Below, piece after piece: positions 19,894 through 27,083 of a stretch of DNA of 64,000 bases. Each line of letters starts with the position of its first letter. Positions within the stretch are counted from its first letter, which is position 1. Position numbers and translations under genes: made by a program. The stretch comes from Methylobacteriaceae bacterium. GTDB lineage: Bacteria > Pseudomonadota > Alphaproteobacteria > Rhizobiales > Beijerinckiaceae. The notes beneath the pieces are model-generated. The model was not told the DNA's origin. It was given only the letters and a program-made list of their open reading frames with translations, and made no database searches. The stretch spans positions 1 through 64,000 of the forward strand of contig CANEZL010000001.1 in the NCBI GenBank assembly GCA_947444195.1, written 5' to 3'.

Positions 19894-20913
19894 TCAGACC
19901 TTGGCGGTGAAGCGGGCCGTGCAGCCGGGATAGCGGGCGACGAGGGCGGCCCCCGCTTCCGGGCCCAGCACGAAGGCCGCCGTCGAGAGGCCGTCGGCGA
20001 GGAGCCCGCTCGGCGCGGTCACGGTGACGGCGGAGAGCGCCCGCGGGGAGGTTCCGGTCGCCGGATCGAAGATGTGGTGGTCGCGGTGGTCGGCCGAGAA
20101 GGACGTGGCGTCGTCGCCGGAGGTGGCGGCGAAGCCCATGAAGGGCGCGATCACCTCCGCGATCCCGTCGCCCCGGCGCGGCGCGGCAAGGCCCAGGCGC
20201 CAGCCGGCGCCTACCGCGTTGCGGCCCCCGGCGCCGAACTCGCCGGTATCGATGAAGGCGTCGGCGATGCCGTGGGCCCACACGGCCGCCATCGCGCGGT
20301 CGGCGGCGTAGCCCTGGACGAGGCCGTTGAGGGTCAGCCCCATGCCGGGCCGGGCGAGGCGGATCGCCCGGCCCGAGACCGCGACGTCCCGCCAGCCGAC
20401 ATGGGCGAGGGCGGCCGCCAGCGCGGCCGGGGCCGGGCGCTCGCCGCGCGCCGCCGAGGCTGCCCACAGGGTCCAGAGGGGCTGCACCGTGGGGTCGAAG
20501 GCGCCGCCGCTCGCCCCTGCCAGGTCGAGGGCGAAGCGGAGCTGCTCGAGGAGGAGCGGGTCCGGATCGGGGAGATGCCCGTCCCGGTTGAGCCGCGCCA
20601 GGGCGGAATCCGGCCGGTAGAGGCTCGCCGCCGCCTCGACCGCCCGGATCGCACGGAAGCCGTCGCGCATCGCGGCCTCCAGCAGGTCCGGATCGGAGCC
20701 GACGAGGGTCAGCGACACGGTGGTGCCGAAGGCGAGGCCGGCCCGCCCGAGCGTGCGCCGGCCCTGGGCCGCCGCCAGGGCGTGCAGGGCGCGGGGCGTC
20801 GCCGCCAGCGCCGCGAGGGCGCCGAGCCCGCCGAGCAGCACGCGCCGCCGCTCGGCCGGTGCCCGCAGGCGCGGGCGGAGTGCCTGGGGACACGGCTTGG
20901 TCGGGCGGCTCAT
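19894..20913 (-). CDS. apbE: ApbE-family FAD:protein FMN transferase
   Basis: Periplasmic flavin transferase of 339 residues that attaches FMN through a phosphoester to Thr/Ser of target proteins, using FAD and Mg. An N-terminal RRRVLLGGLGALAAL segment looks like a twin-arginine signal. ApbE features follow: FGTTVSLTLVG, YRPDSALARLNRDG, GASGGAFDPTVQPLW, LNGLVQGYAADR and the metal-site region SGLLADGLSTAAFVLG. Its ATG overlaps the stop of the NosR-like gene (ATGA), which directly suggests that the NosR-like FMN-binding domain is its substrate. It is the last gene of a four-gene overlapping operon. Confidence 0.9.
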   Translation of the reverse strand: MSRPTKPCPQALRPRLRAPAERRRVLLGGLGALAALAATPRALHALAAAQGRRTLGRAGLAFGTTVSLTLVGSDPDLLEAAMRDGFRAIRAVEAAASLYRPDSALARLNRDGHLPDPDPLLLEQLRFALDLAGASGGAFDPTVQPLWTLWAASAARGERPAPAALAAALAHVGWRDVAVSGRAIRLARPGMGLTLNGLVQGYAADRAMAAVWAHGIADAFIDTGEFGAGGRNAVGAGWRLGLAAPRRGDGIAEVIAPFMGFAATSGDDATSFSADHRDHHIFDPATGTSPRALSAVTVTAPSGLLADGLSTAAFVLGPEAGAALVARYPGCTARFTAKV

Positions 20914-22988
20914 GCGGCGGCCACGCTCTGGGGAAGGGATCTCTGCCTTCGCCGCGCCAGGATCTCCGGCACGCACTGGTTCGGATCGTGCACGATGGTC
21001 ACGCAATCCATGCACTGGAAGCACTCAGGGTAATCGACCGCGCCCGAGGCCCGGATGGCGCCGTAGCGGCAGCGCACCCGGCAGAGCTGGCAGGGCGTGC
21101 CGCACTCCTTCCGGCGCGGGATCCAGTCGAGGAGGCGCAGGCGCCCGAGCACGGCGAGGCTCGCACCCAGGGGACAGAGGTAGCGGCAGAAGCCCTTGTA
21201 GACGAACAGGTTGAGGACGATGAGCCCGAGCGCGTAGGCGAGGAAGGGCAGGCTGCGCGCGAAGTAGAGGGTGATCGCGGTCTTGAAGGGCTCGGCCTCG
21301 GCGAGGCTGTCGGCGAGCGGCGAGGCCAGGGCCGCCGCCGCGAGGATCGCGGCGAGCAGCACGTATTTCGCCTGCCGCAGGATCCGGTCGAGGCGGGGCG
21401 GCACGCTGATCTGCCGGATGCGCAAGGGGCGGGCGAGGAGGGCTGCGAATTCCTGGAGCGCCCCGAAGGGGCAGAGCCAGCCGCAGAAGGTGCCCCGCCC
21501 CCAGACCACGAGGCTCGCCAGCGCGAAGGCCCAGAGCAGGAGCGAGGGCGGATCGTAGAGCAGGAAGCCGAGATCGCCCGTCTGCGTTGCCGCGCGCACC
21601 ACGCCGATCACCGTGACGATCGAGAGCTGCGCCTGCGCGTACCAGCCGACGAAGCCCAGCGTGAAGGCGAGGAAGCCGAGGCGGAAGGCGGAGAAGGCGC
21701 GCTGCCGGGCGACGAGGCTGCGCTGGCGCACGAGGACGGGCACGAGGAGGCCGAGCGCCGCGGCGATCGTGCCGAGTTCCCAGCCGCGTGCGCGCCACGA
21801 CTCGGTCCAGTCCGGCCCGGCCTCCGCGGCCTGGCGCAGGAAGAGGTCGGCGGGCAGGGCGTAGGCCGCGCTCAACTCGCGCGAGACCTTCTCCGGGAAG
21901 ATCTGGCCGCGGGCGCGGGTGATCCGCGCCGCGAGCGTCCAGGGCGCGGAGGGGTCGAAGCCCGCGGCTTCCGTGATCCTCAGGATGGTCCAGGGGCCCG
22001 GCGGCAGGCCGGGGCCGAGGTCGCGCCGCTCCCAGGCGGCGTCGCGCGCGTTCACGGTGAGACCGCCCTGCTGGATGCCGAGGCGTTCCGGCACCGAGCC
22101 CAGCACGAAATCCTCGGGCAGGGGGGTCCAGTGGCCGCCGCCCACCACCAGGACCGCGTGGTCGCCGGGGCCGAGCTCGCGCATCAGCCGGGCATGGGCC
22201 GCCTCGCCGAGGATGTTGCGGCCGATGCGCGGCGCGTTGAGGTAGGCGATCCTGAGATCCGTGAAGGGCTCTCCTTCGGGTGCGGGATCTGGGTCGGCGA
22301 CGCCGCTGTCAGCGAAGGCCGCGTCGACCTGCGCTTGGCTCGGGGCGAAGCGGAGGATCCAGCCGCGCCGTTCGAGTTCCGCCACCGACAGCGCTTCGAA
22401 ATCGGGCTTGGCCTCCACGCGCAGGCCGACTTGGCCCGCGCCGAAGCCGAGCTTGGCCCGGGCGACGGCGAGCGAGGCGGCGAGCATCGTCTCGTTGACC
22501 ACCCGCGTGGAGGCGGTCGCCATGGCGATGCCGTCGACGGTGGTCAGCGGCGCGGCCCCGTTCGCCCGCGCGCCGGGGCGCCCGACCCGGACCGGGCGCT
22601 TGGCCGAGAGGCCGACATACTGCTCCACGAAGGCGAAGAGGGGCTCCGAGCCGAGGCCCTCCAGGAAGACGGGCTCGTGGTGGGAGAGCACCCGGGCGTC
22701 GCGGAAGGTGCCGTCGGGGGCGAGCGCGATCAGCAGGTTCGGCGGCGTGCCGCCGAAGCCCGGAATACGGGCGAAGTCGATGGATTCGAAGGCGTAGGCG
22801 AAGACCTCGTAGGCGCCGGCCTCCTGTTTCAGGATCGGCCAGACGGGCAGGCGCTCGTCGCGCTCGCCGACCACCAGGGGAGCGGGAAACAGCCGCTCCA
22901 TCCCGGCCCGGTCGAGGGTGCCGCCCCGCGCGCCCGCGACGGAGAGGAGGAGCGTGAGCGCCGCGAGGAGCGCCCAGGCCCCTCTCAC
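20910..22988 (-). CDS. NosR/NirI-like membrane protein: FMN-binding domain, transmembrane helices, polyferredoxin
   Basis: A 692-residue electron-transfer protein. After a signal peptide (about 1-22) comes a periplasmic FMN-binding domain, with the attachment region at 151-161 (VDGIAMATAST). This aligns with the NosR consensus D-x-I-S-G-A-T-x-T but has A-M in place of S-G and Ser160 at the acceptor position. Five or so membrane helices follow (about 404-600). CGWLCPFG (502-508) and CRYLCPLG (601-607) flank them, and two 4Fe-4S sets lie at C629/C633/C636/C640 and C656/C659/C662/C672. NosR proteins pass electrons across the membrane via FMN and Fe-S. No nosZ is present. It starts at GTG overlapping the beta-propeller stop. 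Confidence 0.85.
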   Translation of the reverse strand: MRGAWALLAALTLLLSVAGARGGTLDRAGMERLFPAPLVVGERDERLPVWPILKQEAGAYEVFAYAFESIDFARIPGFGGTPPNLLIALAPDGTFRDARVLSHHEPVFLEGLGSEPLFAFVEQYVGLSAKRPVRVGRPGARANGAAPLTTVDGIAMATASTRVVNETMLAASLAVARAKLGFGAGQVGLRVEAKPDFEALSVAELERRGWILRFAPSQAQVDAAFADSGVADPDPAPEGEPFTDLRIAYLNAPRIGRNILGEAAHARLMRELGPGDHAVLVVGGGHWTPLPEDFVLGSVPERLGIQQGGLTVNARDAAWERRDLGPGLPPGPWTILRITEAAGFDPSAPWTLAARITRARGQIFPEKVSRELSAAYALPADLFLRQAAEAGPDWTESWRARGWELGTIAAALGLLVPVLVRQRSLVARQRAFSAFRLGFLAFTLGFVGWYAQAQLSIVTVIGVVRAATQTGDLGFLLYDPPSLLLWAFALASLVVWGRGTFCGWLCPFGALQEFAALLARPLRIRQISVPPRLDRILRQAKYVLLAAILAAAALASPLADSLAEAEPFKTAITLYFARSLPFLAYALGLIVLNLFVYKGFCRYLCPLGASLAVLGRLRLLDWIPRRKECGTPCQLCRVRCRYGAIRASGAVDYPECFQCMDCVTIVHDPNQCVPEILARRRQRSLPQSVAAA

Positions 22989-24010
22989 TCCCGTCTCCCG
23001 GCGGAGCGGCCCCCCGCGGGGGCGGCGCCCTCCGCCGTGGCGGCATCCCCGGCCGGACGCACCGCCGCGCCCCAGGGGTAGCGGCCCACCTTCACGCTGC
23101 GGATGGCCTTGAGGCTTGCCGTGTCGATCACCGTGACGTCCCCCGAGACGCCGTTGGTGGTGACGAGCTGGCCGCCGCCGGGCAGCATGGCGAGGTGCCA
23201 GACCCGGCGCCCCACGAGGATGTAGGCGGTGACCTTGCGGGTGGCGGTGTCGATCGCGGCGACCCGGTCGGAGGGGCCGAGCGCCACGAAGGCCGTGCGT
23301 CCGTCCTCCGCGAGGGCGATGCCCACGGGCTGGATCCGGTCCGGCGAGATGCCCTTGATCTCGAATTCGATGGTCTCGACCACCCTGCGGCTGGCGACAT
23401 CGACCACCGCCACCGTGCCGCCGATCTCCGAGGAGACCCAGAGCGTCTTCCCGTCGCGGGTGAACTCCGCGTGGCGCGGGCGCTGGCCGACCGGGGTGGC
23501 GTCGATGGCCTGGAGCGTGACGGCGTCGATCCAGTGGACCATGTTAGTGGTCTCGGAGGTCGTCACCGCGATCCGCCCGTCCGGGCTCACCGCCATGCCC
23601 TCCGGCTCGATGCCGACATCCACTTGGGCGAGCACCTTGCGCGTCTCGGCATCGACCACCGTGGTGGTGGCGTTGTTCTCGTTGGCGATGAACAGGGTGC
23701 GACCGTCGGGGGCGAGGGCAAACTGCTCGGGATCCTCGCCGGAGGGCAGGTCGTGCAGGAGCTTGCCGCTGTCGGGATCGACCACCTGCACGGCGTCCGA
23801 ATCGCTGGCGCAGACGAAGAGGCGTCGCCCGTCCCGCGAGAAGGTCAGGCCGCGGGGGCGGCGTCCCACGCCGAAGGTGCGCGTCACCTCCCAGCGCGCG
23901 CTGTCGATCACCGAGACCGTGTTGTCGCGCTCGTTCGAGACGTAGATCTCGTGGGCCTGCGCGCCGCCCGCGCAGAGCAGGGCGGCGAGGACGAGGGCGG
24001 GACGGATCAT
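22985..24010 (-). CDS. PQQ-associated YVTN beta-propeller protein
   Basis: A 341-residue exported protein (signal MIRPALVLAALLCAGGAQA) made of about seven YVTN-type repeats, such as IYVSNERDNTVSVIDSA, LFVCASDSDAVQVVDP, LFIANENNATTTVVDA and LWVSSEIGGTVAVVDV. It matches the beta-propeller family repeatedly found with quinoprotein alcohol dehydrogenases (PQQ-dependent catabolism-associated). Its exact role is unknown; a scaffold or ligand-binding role in the periplasm is inference. The last 25 residues are Ala/Gly-rich. Both ends overlap neighbours by 4 bp (ATGA upstream, GTGA downstream). Confidence 0.9.
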   Translation of the reverse strand: MIRPALVLAALLCAGGAQAHEIYVSNERDNTVSVIDSARWEVTRTFGVGRRPRGLTFSRDGRRLFVCASDSDAVQVVDPDSGKLLHDLPSGEDPEQFALAPDGRTLFIANENNATTTVVDAETRKVLAQVDVGIEPEGMAVSPDGRIAVTTSETTNMVHWIDAVTLQAIDATPVGQRPRHAEFTRDGKTLWVSSEIGGTVAVVDVASRRVVETIEFEIKGISPDRIQPVGIALAEDGRTAFVALGPSDRVAAIDTATRKVTAYILVGRRVWHLAMLPGGGQLVTTNGVSGDVTVIDTASLKAIRSVKVGRYPWGAAVRPAGDAATAEGAAPAGGRSAGRRE

Positions 24011-25296
24011 CGGGGGCCTCCGAAGGCGCGGCAGGCGCTCTCGGGCTGGTCGAGCCCGATCGTGTCGAGTTCGGTGCGCCGGTGCAGGAAGCCCTCCACC
24101 GGCGCGGCGGCGACCACGGCGCCGGGCCAGAGCACGAAGACCGGCTGGCGCAGCTGCCCGTTCCAGGGGCGGAAGCTGAGGGCGCGGCCCTTGAAGCCGC
24201 CGACCTCGAACTTGTCCGAGAGCAGGAGGCGGCGCACGGCCTCGGCATCGGTCGATCTCAACTGCGCGGCGGCCTCGGTCACCGCGTGCACGGCCATCCA
24301 GCCCGCCCAGTCCACCGGGCCCATGGGGCGGCCCGCGAGCTTGGCGAAGCGGCCCTGGAGCTGCACGGCGGCCCAGGCCTCCACCGGGCGGCCCCAGGCT
24401 GCGGGGCTGAGGCCCTGCGTGCCCACCACCGGCCGCGGCGAGGCGGTGTTGTGGACGAGGTTCGCGCCGAACTCGCCGGCCTCGTCGGCCACCGCCACCA
24501 CGTCGTGCTCGGGCCCGCGGGTGACGAGGGCGAACTCGCGCAGGGCCGAGTCGCGCAGGTCCGCCCCGTGCGCGTCGAAGGTCGATTCGGCCACGATCCG
24601 GGCGCCGAATTTTCTCGCGCTTCGGCGCAGGGCCTCGGCGTAGAGGGCGTCCTCGGGCTTCGGGCCGGCCACGAGGAGGATCCGGGTCCAGCGCTTGAAG
24701 GCGAGGAGCTGGACCAGGGCGTCGGCCAGCATGTCGCGGGAGGGCAGGACGTGCAGGAGGCGGGCCCGGCAGTCCCGGTCGCGCAGGCGCACATCCGGCG
24801 CCCCGATGTTGAGGAACACGCTCTCGGCGAGTTCCGGCGCGTCGGCCAGGGCCAGCACGTCCTCGGCCGGGGCGTTGACCACGAGGAAGCGCGGCGCGCC
24901 GGAGCCGTGCCGCTCCCGCGCCGCTTCGGCGGAGGCCGCTGCGAGCGCCGCGCGGATGTCGGCCCCGGGCTCGACCACCACGGGCTTGAGGGTGAAGGCG
25001 AGACCGAGGAAGCGGCCGGTGGCGTTGCCGTCGCGCAGGCCGAGATCGGCCCCGCGCAGGCCCTCGTCCGCGGGCACGGGCGGCTCGTTGTTGAGAGGCG
25101 TCGGGCGCTCGATGCGCCGCTCGACGTAGTGGACGACGAGGGGGGCGGGGCCCGCCGCCGGCGCCTGGGAACGGGCCGGCAGCGCGAGGCCGAGGGCGAG
25201 ACAGGCGAGAGCCGGCGCGCGGAGCCGGGCGGCCCCGAGCCGGCCGAGGGCGCGGACCGTTCCATCCCGTGCCGCGAGGTCGGCGCGCGCGCGCAT
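24007..25296 (-). CDS. Periplasmic ABC-type substrate-binding protein of PQQ-alcohol dehydrogenase loci
   Basis: A 429-residue protein with a basic, then hydrophobic N-terminus (LRAPALACLALGLALPARSQA) as export signal. The body has the two-lobed Leu/Ile/Val-binding-like fold pattern (VLPSRDMLADALVQLL, KRWTRILLVAGPKPEDALYAEALRRSA, VVGTQGLSPAAWGRP). It resembles the binding proteins annotated with PQQ-dependent alcohol dehydrogenase systems (PedB type). No matching ABC ATPase or permease is encoded in this locus, which is unusual. The start at 25296 has AGGGGCAGG just upstream; the ATG at 25362 lacks one. It is the first gene of the minus-strand operon. Confidence 0.8.
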   Translation of the reverse strand: MRARADLAARDGTVRALGRLGAARLRAPALACLALGLALPARSQAPAAGPAPLVVHYVERRIERPTPLNNEPPVPADEGLRGADLGLRDGNATGRFLGLAFTLKPVVVEPGADIRAALAAASAEAARERHGSGAPRFLVVNAPAEDVLALADAPELAESVFLNIGAPDVRLRDRDCRARLLHVLPSRDMLADALVQLLAFKRWTRILLVAGPKPEDALYAEALRRSARKFGARIVAESTFDAHGADLRDSALREFALVTRGPEHDVVAVADEAGEFGANLVHNTASPRPVVGTQGLSPAAWGRPVEAWAAVQLQGRFAKLAGRPMGPVDWAGWMAVHAVTEAAAQLRSTDAEAVRRLLLSDKFEVGGFKGRALSFRPWNGQLRQPVFVLWPGAVVAAAPVEGFLHRRTELDTIGLDQPESACRAFGGPR

Positions 25297-25552
25297 CCTG
25301 CCCCTGCTCTCGCTTCCACCCTGTGCGGCGCCTGAGACCCGGGCCGCGTTGTCGGGGAGCATAGGAGGCGGGGTGCGCGGCCCGATATTGGACCAAGGTC
25401 CGAGAGCCCGGCGCCCGAACCGTACCAAAGCACAATGGGTCGATCGCGCAGGGGTCGCTACCGTTCTGACCAACGAGACGGGCCGGACCCGGCAGGCCGT
25501 GCCGCGCACGGGCCGGCGCGGCGCTCGAGCGCTCTGAGGGAAGGAAGCGACG
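25297..25552. promoter_or_regulatory. Divergent control region of the alcohol-oxidation locus
   Basis: This 256-bp region separates the binding-protein operon (minus) from the cytochrome c gene (plus) and must hold both promoters. It contains an AT-richer patch around 25380-25470. No operator could be identified with confidence. Confidence 0.4.
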
Positions 25553-25972
25553 ATGCGGATGAGGCTCCGGCTGGCGGGCGGCGTGCTGCTCGGTCTGGCT
25601 CTGGCGGGCGGCGCGCTCGCCCACGGCGACGTGCAGCCCCAGCCGGTCGACACGACCGGGCTCGATGCGCTCGGCGCCGAGTGGAGGAGCGAGAATCCCT
25701 ATCGCGGCAACGCCAAGGCCGTCGCCATCGGGGATTCGGGCTACAACCAGAACTGCGCCCGCTGCCACGGCCTGCAGATGGTCTCCGGCGGCCTCGCGCC
25801 GGACCTGCGCTACCTGCCCACCGGCAAGGAGGGCGACGAGTACTTCCTCGAACGCGTCCGCCACGGGGCGATCATCAACGGCATGACCAAGATGCCGGCC
25901 TTCGAGGGCATCCTCTCCCAGGAGGCCCTGTGGGCGATCCGCGCCTATATCGAAGCCCATCACGAAGAGTAG
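25553..25972 (+). CDS. PedF-like cytochrome c-550, electron acceptor of the alcohol dehydrogenase
   Basis: A 139-residue monoheme class I cytochrome c with a signal peptide (MRMRLRLAGGVLLGLALAGGALA). The heme site is CARCH (C68, C71, H72), and the axial methionine is probably M114 in MTKMPAF. The mature start HGDVQPQPVDTTGLDALG and the segment GGLAPDLRYLPTGKEGDEYFLERVRHG match PedF/cytochrome c-550 of Pseudomonas ethanol oxidation clusters better than the longer XoxG. It would take electrons from the PQQ of ExaF. GAGGGAAGGAAG precedes the ATG. The next gene follows after 5 bp. Confidence 0.88.
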   Translation: MRMRLRLAGGVLLGLALAGGALAHGDVQPQPVDTTGLDALGAEWRSENPYRGNAKAVAIGDSGYNQNCARCHGLQMVSGGLAPDLRYLPTGKEGDEYFLERVRHGAIINGMTKMPAFEGILSQEALWAIRAYIEAHHEE

Positions 25973-25977
25973 CGTTG

Positions 25978-26832
25978 ATGCCCGTCTGCACGCGCCGCGC
26001 TCTGCTCGCGGGCCTCGGCGCGCTGGCGGCCCTGCCCGCCACGGCCCGGCCCTTCGACGAGGTCAGCGCCTCCGGGGTGCTGCGCGTGGCGCTCTACGCC
26101 GACAACGCCCCGTTCTCGGACCTCGTGGACGGCAAGCCCGCGGGCATCGACGTGGCGGTGGCCGAGGCGCTCGCCGAGGCGCTCAAGCTGAAGCTCGACC
26201 TGCGCCTCGTCGATTCGGGCGAGAACGTCGACGGGGATTTCCGGCTGAACCTCTGGCGGGGCGACCTCGCCGGGACGCCGCTCGCCGACCTCATGCTGCA
26301 CGTGCCCAACGACAAGATCCTCGGCACGCGCAACGAGCAGGTCTTCCTCGTGCGGCCCTATCTCGAGCAACGCCTCGCCTTCGCCTGGCGCCGCGGCACG
26401 ATGGAGGGGCTCGAGAGCTTCCAGGACATCGAGGGCCACACGGTCGCGGTGGAGAGCGCCAGCACCTCGGACATGCAGCTGCTTCTCGCCGAGAGCGGAC
26501 GCTACCGGCAGAATCTGAAGCATTTCCGCAACGTCCAGGAGGCGGCCCGCGCCTTCCTCGCGGGCGAGACGCAGATCCTCGCCGGGACACGGGCCGCGAT
26601 CGAGGCGGCGCTGCACGGGTCCAAGGCGAACCTCGCGGACGTGCCCGTCGTCGAGCTGGCGCTGACCGGGCCGATCCGGTCGCGCTGGGATCTCGGCGGC
26701 GCGGTGCGCTCCGATTCGCGCGATCTCGGCTACGCCGTCGGCGAGGCGCTGGGCGCGATGGTCGAGACCGGCGAGCTCAAGGCGATCTGCGCCCGCTACG
26801 GCGTGACCTACACTGCCCCGTCCGGCTTCTGA
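25978..26832 (+). CDS. XoxJ/PedG-like periplasmic substrate-binding protein
   Basis: A 284-residue member of the extracellular solute-binding family 3 subgroup linked to quinoprotein dehydrogenases (MxaJ, XoxJ, PedG). The signal peptide contains RRALLAGLGALAALPATA. Family-type segments include LRVALYADNAPFSDLVDGKPAGIDVAVAEALAEAL, MLHVPNDKILGTRNEQVFLVRPYL and VAVESASTSDMQLLL. XoxJ is thought to help activate or feed the apo-dehydrogenase rather than import a solute; that role here is inference. It sits 5 bp after the cytochrome gene and 250 bp before exaF. Confidence 0.85.
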   Translation: MPVCTRRALLAGLGALAALPATARPFDEVSASGVLRVALYADNAPFSDLVDGKPAGIDVAVAEALAEALKLKLDLRLVDSGENVDGDFRLNLWRGDLAGTPLADLMLHVPNDKILGTRNEQVFLVRPYLEQRLAFAWRRGTMEGLESFQDIEGHTVAVESASTSDMQLLLAESGRYRQNLKHFRNVQEAARAFLAGETQILAGTRAAIEAALHGSKANLADVPVVELALTGPIRSRWDLGGAVRSDSRDLGYAVGEALGAMVETGELKAICARYGVTYTAPSGF

Positions 26833-26922
26833 GCCGCCCGCATCGGGATCGCCCTCGACCGGTTCCCGCCGCGGCGGGGGCGTTCTCGCGTGCCGGGAAG
26901 ACCGTTCTTCCACAGGTGGCGG

Positions 26923-26959
26923 AAGGATTGCGTGCTCTCGCTGCAATGCAGCAATCCTT
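26923..26959. promoter_or_regulatory. Nested palindromes upstream of exaF
   Basis: AAGGATTGC at 26923-26931 is exactly complementary to GCAATCCTT at 26951-26959. A second perfect palindrome (GCTGCA-A-TGCAGC) occupies 26940-26952 inside it. The pair lies 125-160 bp before the exaF start, in the promoter region, and could be a regulator-binding site. The first half of the interval also contains CCCGCCGCGGCGGG (about 26865), a likely terminator of the preceding gene. Confidence 0.4.
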
Positions 26960-27083
26960 ATCTTGGACTTATGGCCAATAACCCGCCGGCGGCCGGGTGG
27001 ATAATCTGACTTTCGGGGCATGCCGCCAGACGAAACGCGCCATGAAGTGCGCCGGCGTCCCGGAGAATCGAGGAGGAGAAGCC

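Noticed and set aside
20910..22988. Assigning the NosR-like gene to nitrous oxide respiration
   Set aside because: No nosZ, nosD or nosF gene is in the locus; all neighbours belong to PQQ alcohol oxidation.
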